Source: Nonomuraea sp. NEAU-A123 | GTDB taxonomy: Bacteria; Actinomycetota; Actinomycetes; Streptosporangiales; Streptosporangiaceae | Direction: 5' to 3' | Assembly (NCBI RefSeq): GCF_018603905.1 | Contig: NZ_JAHFZZ010000022.1 | Span: 109,785-173,784, forward strand | DNA length: 64,000 bases | Part shown: in pieces, positions 55,971 to 63,873 of the stretch | Layout: each line of letters opens with the position of its first letter | Position numbering within the stretch: position 1 is the first letter of the stretch | The notes under the pieces: model-generated | What the model was told of the DNA's origin: nothing | Seen by the model: the letters and a program-made list of their open reading frames with translations, nothing else | The model's database searches: none | Position numbers and translations under genes: made by a program

Positions 55971-57446
55971 ATGAGAAACCGTCTCGTAGCCGCAGCGTCC
56001 CTCGTCGCTGTTCTCTCCTTATCTCCAGGCATCGCCAATGCAGTTGACACCCCCTCACCAACTCCTGAGGCCACCCCGGCCGTTTCCCCGGCAGGCACTA
56101 CGGCACTCGTGCTGCCTCGCGAGCAGCAACCGAAGCACAGCCGTCCCACGCTGGACAAAATTTCACAGGAAGCGCGCGCTAAGGGCATCCCCTTCAAGAA
56201 GGCCTTAGACAAGTACGCCGCCGAAACTGTGCAGAGGAACCCCGCAGCACAGCCCGAACTCCCTGATGGTCCCGTTCCTGACCCGGTCATCAAGATCGAC
56301 GGTATCCCCTTCGCTGAGCTGATTGACCTCAACCGCCTCGCCACGAGCCGGGGCATCTCTCTTGAGGAAGCCATCGACCGGTACGCCTGGGTTCCAGCAG
56401 TTGACAAGGTGGGTATCCAACTTAATAAGGACTTCCCGGAAGCGCTATCAGGGATCACCTTTACCAATGAGGGCCGGAGCCTTCACATAGGCTTTAAAGG
56501 TGAAATTCCACGCGCCGCCATAAACCTCGCCAAGACTCTCCCTGGCGAGGTGGAGTTTATCGGGGGTAAGGGATTCTCCGAGGCGGAGCTGAAAAGCGTC
56601 CGCGATACTCGATTCAAAGTCCTCGCAGGCCGCCCCGAGGTCGAAGCCCTCGGCGGAGGGTACGACATAGAGACCGGCAGAGTAACTTTCAAGGCTCAAC
56701 TGCGTCCATCAATCAGTGCCACAGAGAAGGATCGTGCCCGCACCGCTCTCCAGCCTGCTCCTGCGGACAACAGCAATATAAGCATCGATGTAACCGTCGT
56801 CGATGACCTAGGGATCAAGTTAACGGACAATTACCTCCGGGGCGGTGGATTCTTGACGTTGAACAGCCTCCCTTGGTGCACAGCCGGGTTCAACATCATT
56901 TCCACATCGGACGTCAGAGCCACGACTACAGCAAAACACTGTGCGGATGATTCCCACCTCTACCTCACATACGAGAATCATCACGACTACGACACGAACA
57001 GAACCACGGTGAGTCGCATGTTCCGCTCCCCCGCCTACGACTTTGCTCGCTATCAAGGCGGCGATCTCACGTATACGAGGACCTTCTACTACGAGCTCAA
57101 CACGCCTCGCTATGTGACTGCCCTGGGTATAGTCACCGCTGTGGGTCGACCTATCTGCTCATTCGGCAGGACGAGCGCCGAAGCGGGCAATGGCGCCCGA
57201 TGTGGAACAGTCACCGACACGGACTACACCTACATGAGTAATGGAGTTATACATTATGACGCTTATGTAACGGACTACACCTTGCTCGGCGGCGACAGCG
57301 GTGGCCCATCGTACTGGGGCGGATCAGCATACGGTCTGAATTCCGCAACGAATGGCGGAGAATCCTACATAGCTAAAACCGAGAACTTCAGGGAGCCGGA
57401 TGGCTTCGGCAGCAGTTGGGACGTCTGGCAATGTGGCACATGTTGA
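55971..57446 (+). CDS. Secreted trypsin-like serine protease (S1) with repeat-bearing propeptide
   Basis: 491 residues. The signal peptide ends near IANAVD (25). The N-terminal region has two copies of a short helix: ARAKGIPFKKALDKYA (69-84) and ATSRGISLEEAIDRYA (124-139). The protease domain has triad candidates H323 (TTAKHCAD), D357 (PAYDFARYQ) and S443 (LLGGDSGGPSYWGG), plus cysteines at 303/324 and 396/411. It is a second protease 3 kb from the first, of similar architecture but not a close copy. ATG start behind AAGAGG. Likely secreted cargo enzyme. Confidence 0.88.
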   Translation: MRNRLVAAASLVAVLSLSPGIANAVDTPSPTPEATPAVSPAGTTALVLPREQQPKHSRPTLDKISQEARAKGIPFKKALDKYAAETVQRNPAAQPELPDGPVPDPVIKIDGIPFAELIDLNRLATSRGISLEEAIDRYAWVPAVDKVGIQLNKDFPEALSGITFTNEGRSLHIGFKGEIPRAAINLAKTLPGEVEFIGGKGFSEAELKSVRDTRFKVLAGRPEVEALGGGYDIETGRVTFKAQLRPSISATEKDRARTALQPAPADNSNISIDVTVVDDLGIKLTDNYLRGGGFLTLNSLPWCTAGFNIISTSDVRATTTAKHCADDSHLYLTYENHHDYDTNRTTVSRMFRSPAYDFARYQGGDLTYTRTFYYELNTPRYVTALGIVTAVGRPICSFGRTSAEAGNGARCGTVTDTDYTYMSNGVIHYDAYVTDYTLLGGDSGGPSYWGGSAYGLNSATNGGESYIAKTENFREPDGFGSSWDVWQCGTC

Positions 57447-57667
57447 GGCCTTTCTAAGCGCGTATCCAAAAGTTCTGCGGGTAACGGGGTGTGAGGTCAC
57501 CTAGGCGGACGGGCGTTGACAGGGGCCTCGTCGGGGATTGGATCGAGGCTGCTCAGGCCCTCTCTCCGCCCTGGCGAGGTCACGGTCAGTATGCACCCTC
57601 CTGCCGTGTTCACCAACGCTCCGGCCCCCTCGATCGGCCATATGCAGGCGGAGTTGCGGGGCCGCTG

Positions 57668-58030
57668 GCGGCAGGCGATGTGGACGGTGATGGTGCTGTT
57701 GTCGCTGCACTGATGCCTGCGGCGCAGATCGCTGAGCTGCTTGGCGATGACACCGGGACGGTGCGCTGCTGGATCGGGCGGTTCAACCAACTGGGCGTGG
57801 AAGGCTCGGCCGACCGTCCCCGCCCCGGCCGTCCAGGCTGGGGCGGGGACAATGGCTGACCAGCGGCATCGCCATGCCGCTGGCCCGTCCGAGACCGCGG
57901 ACTATCTCCCGTTTGTGGCGACAGTTGAACCGGCCGCTTTGAGCAGGCCGCACTGTGTATCGGCGAGTGCGACTGGTGCTCTCTGGCGGCGGCCCAACTC
58001 CGGCAATGCCCACCAAGATGGCGATGCGCG
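57668..58030 (+). pseudogene. IS630-type transposase fragment
   Basis: The helix-turn-helix part reads PAAQIAELLGDDTGTVR and WIGRFNQLGVEGSADRPRPG. After a frameshift near 57855 it continues as LTSGIAMPLARPRPRTISRL, then a stop, then YRRVRLVLSGGG. The catalytic DDE part is missing. The sequence joins an unrelated remnant near 58030. Confidence 0.7.
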
Positions 58031-58375
58031 CTAGGGTTGGAGTGGGTAGCCGGCGGATCAGCCCGTTGAACGGCTGTCTAAGCAGGTCGTAGGTCATCTG
58101 ACTAGTGCCGTTGGCGGTGGCGCCGAGCAATCCGGTCATCAAGACGTGAAAGTTCTTGTTGGTGAAGCCAGTCGTGGCGCGGCACAGAGTGCCCCAGGGC
58201 CAGGGTCAGGGCCATGGCCCGAGGATCGCCGAAGCGTGGCGCTGGGGTCCTGCGCCCCACCGCATCGGTGGCAGGGTTGGCGATCAACTCAAAGGCCGGA
58301 CTCGCCAGGACGCAGCCCTGGCCGGAACGTTCGACTTGGAGTATGCGCCGGTTGACGAATAGGACCCGAAACCGA
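58030..58375 (-). pseudogene. Remnant of an actinobacterial mobile-element-associated protein
   Basis: On the minus strand one frame reads VERSGQGCVLASPAFELIAN and APRFGDPRAMALTLAL; after a frameshift near 58200 another reads CRATTGFTNKNFHVLMTGLL and QMTYDLLRQPFNGLIRRL. The pieces belong to one protein type common near actinobacterial insertion sequences, function unknown. It has lost both ends. Confidence 0.6.
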
Positions 58376-58524
58376 TCACACGAAACCACACTGTGGATTC
58401 AAGCTGAGCAACTCTATGGATGCAAGCCGTGTAGCAGCCTAGTCCCAACAGCGTGAGAAAGAGCTCGAGGCAAAGCCTACTTGATTGCCTCACCGGCGGT
58501 CGCGATCTGTGATCTAATCATAAC

Positions 58525-59013
58525 GTGCTAATAACACGCAAGAAGGTGGTCGGCAAGGGATCAGGCTCCTTACTCGCCGCATCGATAACACTACTTGTTG
58601 CAGTCGCTGGCTGCTCAAGCAGCTCCGGCGACAGCGGCATGCCGACCGGAGATCGCCCCCTTATAGTCACTCACGATCCGAAAATTTACCAACTCGCAAG
58701 CCTCACAGCAATTTTGGATTACAACCCGGATAGTAATTGTCTACGGCTCCTGTACGGTCCTCAATCAACATATGCGACGCCCATGTGGCCAAACGGAACG
58801 AAGGCTGTCGTAGAAAACGGGCACCGAGGCGTTGATGTGCCGGAAGTCGGTAGAATCCTACAAGGAAACAAACTAGTAGCAACCGGTGGATTTGTAGACT
58901 GGGGAGATCAACCTCCGCAAGACATAGGTGCTGGCGCAGCCCGTAGGTGCCTGGAGGGCGATCCGAAGATTGCCGTATTTGGAATCGGGCGCATTGAACA
59001 TGTTGAGCGATGA
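58525..59013 (+). CDS. Lipoprotein of unknown function
   Basis: 162 residues. The N-terminus is basic (ITRKKVVGKGSGS), followed by a hydrophobic core and the lipobox VAVAGC. The mature part contains DYNPDSNCLRLLYGP and a terminal RRCLEGDPKIAVFGIG, so one disulfide is likely. I recognise no domain. The start is a GTG at 58525 with a weak site. GC is low for this genome, and it sits among IS remnants, so it is probably laterally acquired cargo. Confidence 0.65.
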   Translation: MLITRKKVVGKGSGSLLAASITLLVAVAGCSSSSGDSGMPTGDRPLIVTHDPKIYQLASLTAILDYNPDSNCLRLLYGPQSTYATPMWPNGTKAVVENGHRGVDVPEVGRILQGNKLVATGGFVDWGDQPPQDIGAGAARRCLEGDPKIAVFGIGRIEHVER

Positions 59014-59124
59014 GATTGCTTGTGGGTGCCAAGAACTCGACCTGTACCCGTAGACGCCAAACACGCACATATGGGTTGATCTGGGATTTCACCAGTCAGA
59101 CTAGGCGGCCAGGCGATACTCGTC

Positions 59125-59507
59125 GATCGCCTCTCCTCGGCGCCCAGGTGCTCGCAGAGTTCGGCGACGACCCCCACCGCTACGCCTCGGCCAAAGCCCG
59201 CAAGAACTACGCCGGCACCAGCCCGATCACCCGCGCCTCGGGCAAGAAGAAGGTCGTCGCCGCCCGCTTCGTCCACAACGACCGGCTCATCGACGCCCTG
59301 ATCACCCAGGCCGCCACCGCAGTCCGCGTCTCGCCCGGCGCCCACGCCTACTACGACAAGCAACGCACCCGCGACACCGACTACAACACCGCCCCACGCC
59401 AAGTCGCCAACCGCCTCGTCGGCATCCTGCACGGCCGCCTCAAAACCGGCACCATCTATAACGAAGCAACCGCTTGCCCACATCAGACCGAATCGCTCGT
59501 TGCTTGA
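59125..59507 (+). pseudogene. IS110-family transposase, C-terminal fragment
   Basis: Reads LLGAQVLAEFGDDPHRYASA, then YAGTSPITRASGKKKVV and the end motif NRLVGILHGRLKTGTIYNEA: the Transposase_20 domain that ends IS110 enzymes. The DEDD N-terminal domain is absent. GC is high, unlike the lipoprotein beside it. Confidence 0.8.
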
Positions 59508-59654
59508 CATCTAAGCTCCTGAGATGTCTTTCTGAAGCCACCCGCCTCTCGCTCCTGAAGCGCCTTGCGGAAGGTTCATCATCGCCCAGAGCAAGGACAG
59601 CGACACCTACGAAAAGCTCTGCCCGTACGGGGAAAAGGTTCTTCGGGCTTGAGG

Positions 59655-60137
59655 CTAGTCGTCCAGAAAGAGGGCTTGAAGCAACGTGTAGCCCGGCATG
59701 TGCTCAGCGGGACGAACCCCGACCGTAAACATCTCCGGCTCGTCGAACACTGGATCTCCGCTGGGGCGGCGTGTGTATGGCACACGCCCGTACTCCACTC
59801 CGTCGCTCTGATCAAAGCTCATCCAGGTGATCGCTTCCTGTTCCCCTTCGCGCAGCGGATGATTCGACACCGCACGGCTGAATACCTTGTCAGGCGTGAT
59901 CACCCAGACTTGAGGTACAGCGAGAACCCATCGCGTCGCCGCGATCTCCTGACCCTTGGCAGCGGCCCGCCTCTCAAACGCTGCAGCCGACTGCTCATCA
60001 CGAAGGTAGTCATAGTCGCTGAGCACTAGCAGGCACTCTCCACGAAGAGCCACGATCGCAGGGCACTCACGAGCGATGATGCTCTTTTCGAGCCGTTCGA
60101 CCACATCGAAGAGCAACGCGGCCGTCTCGTCGTTCAT
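59655..60137 (-). CDS. Hypothetical protein of the element
   Basis: 160 residues, start ATG 60137 behind CGGAGGA. The N-terminal half has a long helix (ETAALLFDVVERLEKSIIAR) and CLLVLSDYDYLRDE; the C-terminal half is mixed (VWVITPDKVFSRAVSNHPLR). No signal or catalytic motif, and no family recognised. It is the last gene of the leftward operon, preceded by one of the intergenic hairpins. Confidence 0.65.
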   Translation of the reverse strand: MNDETAALLFDVVERLEKSIIARECPAIVALRGECLLVLSDYDYLRDEQSAAAFERRAAAKGQEIAATRWVLAVPQVWVITPDKVFSRAVSNHPLREGEQEAITWMSFDQSDGVEYGRVPYTRRPSGDPVFDEPEMFTVGVRPAEHMPGYTLLQALFLDD

Positions 60138-60186
60138 GTCGTCCTCCGAACCTCGCGGTCCCTCAGATCCTGCCATGAAGGGACGG

Positions 60187-60211
60187 GGTGCGGTCACACG
60201 GTGACCGCACC
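60187..60211 (-). promoter_or_regulatory. Intergenic hairpin 4
   Basis: Perfect 11-base stem GGTGCGGTCAC/GTGACCGCACC with loop ACG, 49 bases before the start at 60137. No T-run follows, so it is not a simple terminator. Confidence 0.6.
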
Positions 60212-60220
60212 TCTAACGCG

Positions 60221-61258
60221 TCAGGCGGCCCTGCCCAGGACGGAGCGATCGAGCACCTTCTCCAGCGTCTGGAGGGTGGCCAGGTCGAGCTCGTCCACAC
60301 CGCCGGTGACCATGCGGAGCATGTTGCGTTCAGCGCGGACGGCGCCTCTCACGATCTGCTCGTGATGGGCGAAGGTGTTGACGGCCTGGACGACGCCGAA
60401 CGCCGTACCACGCCAAGGGGTCACCCGCTCGTCGTGACTCCAGAGGCGGTTCAGCGCGTCCCGCTTGGCCTCGGCCATGGTGCGGCTGCGACCAGAGTCT
60501 GGAGGCAACGGGACATGCCGATCAAGGAAAGTGCCCCACTGCACCCCAGAAACCTCGACCTGGCACAGGCGCCTGACCTCCCTGGCGAAGTCGTCGGCGA
60601 CTTGATGGATGATGCCCAGCGCGTCCCGGACTTCCGCGATCCGGCCAAGGGAGTTTCGGGAGTGCTTGATCTTCAGCCGCTTGGCTCCGCCTTCGGCCAG
60701 CGCAGCGGACAGGGTGTTGTCGCATCTGATCAGCTGGGCGCCGGTCTGGTAGGTCGAGGACAGCGAACCGTCCAGCGAGGTGGCGGCTGACAGGAAGGGT
60801 CGGAAGGTGACGCCCTCGGGAGTGGTGCAGGACTCGGGTACCTCCACCTGGACCCAGGCCACCGCGCCGCCCTTGAGCAGGCCGGCCGAGCCGATGAACA
60901 GTTCGTCGTCCAGAATCGTCTCGATGTGTTCCAAGAGCCAGCGCTTGTATTCGTGAATCCGGAAGCCTTGCTTGAAGACGCCGAGGATCTCTCCCGTGTC
61001 GGGGCGAATAATCGCTTTCCGAGTGCGGTCCGTAAGGCGGGTGACGCCCTCGTCGGTCAGATAGGTGGTCTCGATCGAGCCTTCGGCGGGTTCCCAGCTG
61101 AACAGGCGTCGGATGACGTCCGCGACTGGGATGGCGCCGGGGTAGTGGTTGGGCTCGTCGCCCTGCTCACTGGCTCGATAGTGCCAGGCAGAGCCGCGCT
61201 TGTCGGTGAACCCGATCAGCGTGTTCTCGTTCAGCCACTTCAGCGATTCCTTGGACAC
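60221..61258 (-). CDS. DUF932 (phage/plasmid-like) protein
   Basis: 345 residues. Family signatures are the early NTLIGFTDKRG, the AIIRPDTGEILGVFKQGFRI segment, TGAQLIRCDNTLSAALAEG, and a C-terminal helical part with TPWRGTAFGVVQAVNTFAHH. DUF932 proteins are frequent on phages and conjugative elements; the function is unknown, perhaps accessory to replication or anti-defence. Start GTG 61258 sits behind AGGAGGA; an ATG 5 codons upstream would place the Shine-Dalgarno inside the gene. Between two hairpins. Confidence 0.83.
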   Translation of the reverse strand: MSKESLKWLNENTLIGFTDKRGSAWHYRASEQGDEPNHYPGAIPVADVIRRLFSWEPAEGSIETTYLTDEGVTRLTDRTRKAIIRPDTGEILGVFKQGFRIHEYKRWLLEHIETILDDELFIGSAGLLKGGAVAWVQVEVPESCTTPEGVTFRPFLSAATSLDGSLSSTYQTGAQLIRCDNTLSAALAEGGAKRLKIKHSRNSLGRIAEVRDALGIIHQVADDFAREVRRLCQVEVSGVQWGTFLDRHVPLPPDSGRSRTMAEAKRDALNRLWSHDERVTPWRGTAFGVVQAVNTFAHHEQIVRGAVRAERNMLRMVTGGVDELDLATLQTLEKVLDRSVLGRAA

Positions 61259-61279
61259 ATCTCCTCCTGACATGCGAAA

Positions 61280-61303
61280 GGCGCCGGGCATGCGCCCGGC
61301 GCC
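61280..61303 (-). promoter_or_regulatory. Intergenic hairpin 1
   Basis: Perfect 10-base stem GGCGCCGGGC/GCCCGGCGCC, loop ATGC, ending 21 bases before the DUF932 start. Confidence 0.65.
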
Positions 61304-61336
61304 ATGGGGTTGCGCGAGATCAGACGACGGTGTCGA

Positions 61337-62413
61337 TCAGCTCGCCTCGGGGACTGGAGGCAGGATGGGCCGCGCGCCTATCGGGTGCTCAGCGGCGAGC
61401 CTCATGATCGCCTCTTCCTGTCCGGTTATGTCCATGCCAGCGAACGAGGCAGGTGTCATGCCGATGTCCAGGGCATAACTGATCATCGTGGCGAACCGGT
61501 ATCCGGCATCGGCGTCCAGAGCTCGGTTCGCTGCGATGCGAGCCAGGACCCCATCCCCCGCCTCCAGCGCGAGAGCAGCCAGGTTGGTTGCAGGGGCGGG
61601 AGCGTAGGCCGGTTCCACCCGACGGGTTACCTCGGTCCAGAACTGTCGGCATACGTCGTAGTCGCGCTTAGCGGCGAATGTGAGCGCGATGTCCCGAACC
61701 AGTATTCCGGTGAGGAGTACGCCCAGCCAGGCGACTTCATCGGCGGGGATGGGTCGGCCCGCATCGACATGATCGAAGCAGGCCCCGACGTGGCGGAGCC
61801 CTTCGATGAACCAGTACGTGTCTTCCTTCGTCTCCAGCAGTGCATGCGCACGAGCGCGCGCCAGAGCCGTTGCCTCCCGCATCTCCTCGCGCTCGTGCCC
61901 TGTGACTGGAGCCAGCAGGTCCACCAACGCATCGCGGCTTGGGAAAGCGACCGCACCGTTGGCCACAGCGGTTGCGGCGATCGGGTGGCTCGTGACGTCG
62001 TACGGGACACCTTCGGGAGGGCAGCAACCAGGGTCGCTGCATGCGTATGACCAGTACCGTCCGTCTTCGCAACGGAGCATCTCGACGACCTCAAGGCCCT
62101 CGATGGCGAGAGCGTCGCAGACGCTGTCCATGGTCGGAGTGATCCGCTGGCCAGGCCCATAACCGATCAGGACGGCTGAAGGAATACTCTGTCGGCGGAG
62201 CACGTCCGTACAGCTTCTTGCCACTCGCGCGATGTCTTCGCTCCCGTCCGGCAGATCGAACCGAGCCAGGCCCGCAAGACGGCTATCGTCGATAGCCGCC
62301 ATCAGGAAACAGTCGGACGGGTGGAACCCGAGCAAGTACGGCACGGCCGCGAGAAGGTCGGCCGGACGGTTGATGATGATCGCGACACCGTCGAAGTCGA
62401 TGGAACTGCCCAT
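61337..62413 (-). CDS. DUF4192-family protein
   Basis: 358 residues. The N-terminus (AIIINRPADLLAAVPYLLGF, then HPSDCFLMAAI) is the hallmark of DUF4192, followed by RFDLPDGSEDIARVARSC and VLIGYGPGQRITP. A cysteine stretch, CSDPGCCPPEGVP, is also a family feature. Found widely in actinobacteria and their elements; no function is known. Start ATG 62413 behind GGAGG; an upstream ATG gives the short leader MSGGK. Preceded by a hairpin. Confidence 0.85.
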   Translation of the reverse strand: MGSSIDFDGVAIIINRPADLLAAVPYLLGFHPSDCFLMAAIDDSRLAGLARFDLPDGSEDIARVARSCTDVLRRQSIPSAVLIGYGPGQRITPTMDSVCDALAIEGLEVVEMLRCEDGRYWSYACSDPGCCPPEGVPYDVTSHPIAATAVANGAVAFPSRDALVDLLAPVTGHEREEMREATALARARAHALLETKEDTYWFIEGLRHVGACFDHVDAGRPIPADEVAWLGVLLTGILVRDIALTFAAKRDYDVCRQFWTEVTRRVEPAYAPAPATNLAALALEAGDGVLARIAANRALDADAGYRFATMISYALDIGMTPASFAGMDITGQEEAIMRLAAEHPIGARPILPPVPEAS

Positions 62414-62434
62414 TTTGCCTCCAGACATGACGAA

Positions 62435-62457
62435 GCCTCGGCTCATCGAGCCGAGGC
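62435..62457 (-). promoter_or_regulatory. Intergenic hairpin 2
   Basis: Perfect 10-base stem GCCTCGGCTC/GAGCCGAGGC, loop ATC, ending 21 bases before the DUF4192 start, the same distance as for hairpin 1. Confidence 0.65.
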
Positions 62458-62484
62458 AAGGTGGGGTTTGTGGGTTTACGAACG

Positions 62485-62790
62485 TCAGCAGCGTTCGGAG
62501 CGGATGCCACCGCGAGGCCCACGGAAGATCCGCAGCTCGGGATAGTCGCCGCCATGGCGAGACCGATAGAGGGTGATCTCGCAGTCTTCGGTCACGCATG
62601 GGGTGAGCACCAGCGCGGGCTCTCGGCGTAGGAAGTCGAACCGAGAGACCTGCCAATAGCCATACAGGTAGCGCTCGATCAGCTTGTGCTTCGCCTCGGC
62701 AAGTGAGGAGAACTCCTCGAGATCCTCCTCTTGTGGCGGACTGTAGCTTGGCCCGCCATACCAGAAGCCGTACCAACGGGCCATGATCAT
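62485..62790 (-). CDS. Small hypothetical protein
   Basis: 101 residues starting MIMARWYGFWYGG, aromatic-rich at the N-terminus, then an acidic helix (EEDLEEFSSLAEAKHKLIER) and a basic end. ATG 62790 overlaps the upstream stop by 4 bases (ATGA), the only reason to prefer it over ATG 62784. No family recognised. The coupling suggests it works with its neighbour. Confidence 0.65.
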   Translation of the reverse strand: MIMARWYGFWYGGPSYSPPQEEDLEEFSSLAEAKHKLIERYLYGYWQVSRFDFLRREPALVLTPCVTEDCEITLYRSRHGGDYPELRIFRGPRGGIRSERC

Positions 62791-63215
62791 GACTCCCTGG
62801 TACAGCCAGAGGAGGCGTGATCGCTTCCGCAGTAGCCGCAGAGCCCGTCCATGGCATAGATGGACAGTTCCTCCGCGTATTGGTCCCGCCATTCGAGCTG
62901 TGCCGGGGTGTAGTTCGCGAAGAACTCCGCATCCGTGTCGTTCGGGCCGAGCGTCAGGAATGCCAGCACGGTCTGTGCGGCGTTGATCAGCGTCTCCGGG
63001 CACACCGTGGCGCCGACTGACGAGCTGATGTCCGTGGCGGAGAACACCGTCCGGCGGTAACGCGACAGGCGATAGAACCAGCGAATCCGTCCATCGGAAG
63101 TGCGACCGTGCGGCCACAGTTCGAGTAGGTGCTGATGGTCGATCGGCCACCCCGCGAACAGCCGGGACGTGATCCGCCACCTTGGCGGGAGGGAGATGCC
63201 ATCAAGCACGGCCAT
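62787..63215 (-). CDS. Small hypothetical protein with C-terminal Cys motif
   Basis: 142 residues, start ATG 63215 behind GAGGAG, overlapping the previous gene by 14 bases. It has a basic Trp-rich N-terminal part (SLPPRWRITSRLFAGWPIDH), a helix (ETLINAAQTVLAFLTLG) and a C-terminal GLCGYCGSDHASSGC that could bind zinc. No family recognised. Confidence 0.65.
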   Translation of the reverse strand: MAVLDGISLPPRWRITSRLFAGWPIDHQHLLELWPHGRTSDGRIRWFYRLSRYRRTVFSATDISSSVGATVCPETLINAAQTVLAFLTLGPNDTDAEFFANYTPAQLEWRDQYAEELSIYAMDGLCGYCGSDHASSGCTRES

Positions 63216-63519
63216 AGGGGTGCTCTCCTCGGGGTTTGTGCTCGGGATCCGACGGGCGAGGCTCCCGGCCAGCGGCAATCGCGTTGGCCCGCAGGATGCC
63301 GTACTGGATAGCGTCCAAGAGGCACTTGTGAAACAGCACGCCAGGGAACCGCTCGCGGACTTGATCGAGATCAGTCACAGTGCCGCTCCAATCACCCGGC
63401 TCACCGGGCTGGGGCGGGATGAACAGGTGCCGATAGGAGCACCCCGGTCCGTGCGCCTCGGGTGCGACGCTGGGACACAGGACCACGATCGGCAGATACT
63501 CGGCAGGGTTGATTTCCAT
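63202..63519 (-). CDS. Small hypothetical protein
   Basis: 105 residues starting MEINPAEYLPIVV behind AAGGAGG. The central region has GDWSGTVTDLDQVRERFPGV and KCLLDAIQYGILRANAIAAG. It overlaps the next gene by 14 bases. Preceded by a hairpin. No recognised family. Confidence 0.65.
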   Translation of the reverse strand: MEINPAEYLPIVVLCPSVAPEAHGPGCSYRHLFIPPQPGEPGDWSGTVTDLDQVRERFPGVLFHKCLLDAIQYGILRANAIAAGREPRPSDPEHKPRGEHPYGRA

Positions 63520-63545
63520 GAGATTCCTCCTTGGGCATGCGGGAG

Positions 63546-63577
63546 CGTCCGGGCGGGCCTGCCGTGCCGCCCGGACG
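63546..63577 (-). promoter_or_regulatory. Intergenic hairpin 3
   Basis: Perfect 11-base stem CGTCCGGGCGG/CCGCCCGGACG with a 10-base loop, ending 26 bases before the start at 63519. Confidence 0.6.
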
Positions 63578-63646
63578 GAGATCGGCGGGTGATGATGGGG
63601 TAGCGGCGTCGGGAGACACGCGACATCCCGACGTGCTGCGGGGTGA

Positions 63647-63873
63647 TCAGCTCAGGCGAACTGCCTGCACGCTGGTCTGATAGCGCTGGCCCTGGGCGTG
63701 GACTCTGGCAGCGGCTCGGTAGCCGGTGCGGCCCGAGTTGAACGTGCGCGGGCCCAGCCCATTGGTTACGACCTCGGCCAGGGCAGCGGCCATTTCCTCG
63801 GTCGTGGCTTCCACCGTCACCGACGGATCGTCCTTGGAACCGACGAGCACAGACTGAGCCTGCGCCTGATAGC
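63647..63873 (-). pseudogene. Element gene cut at its 5' end by an ISL3-type insertion
   Basis: The surviving part reads YQAQAQSVLVGSKDDPSVTV onward to RVHAQGQRYQTSVQAVRLS. Two similar segments (RYQAQAQSV and RYQTSVQAV) frame an acidic helix (TEEMAAALAEVV). The reading frame continues upstream only into IS sequence, so the natural start has been removed. Confidence 0.6.

Noticed and set aside
57491..57859. A complete 122-residue gene
   Set aside because: Only its C-terminal third has meaning (IS630 helix-turn-helix); the start has no ribosome-binding site and the frame breaks at the end.
59010..59507. An intact 165-residue gene
   Set aside because: The first 40 residues are unrelated read-in sequence; the rest is only the C-terminal part of an IS110 transposase.
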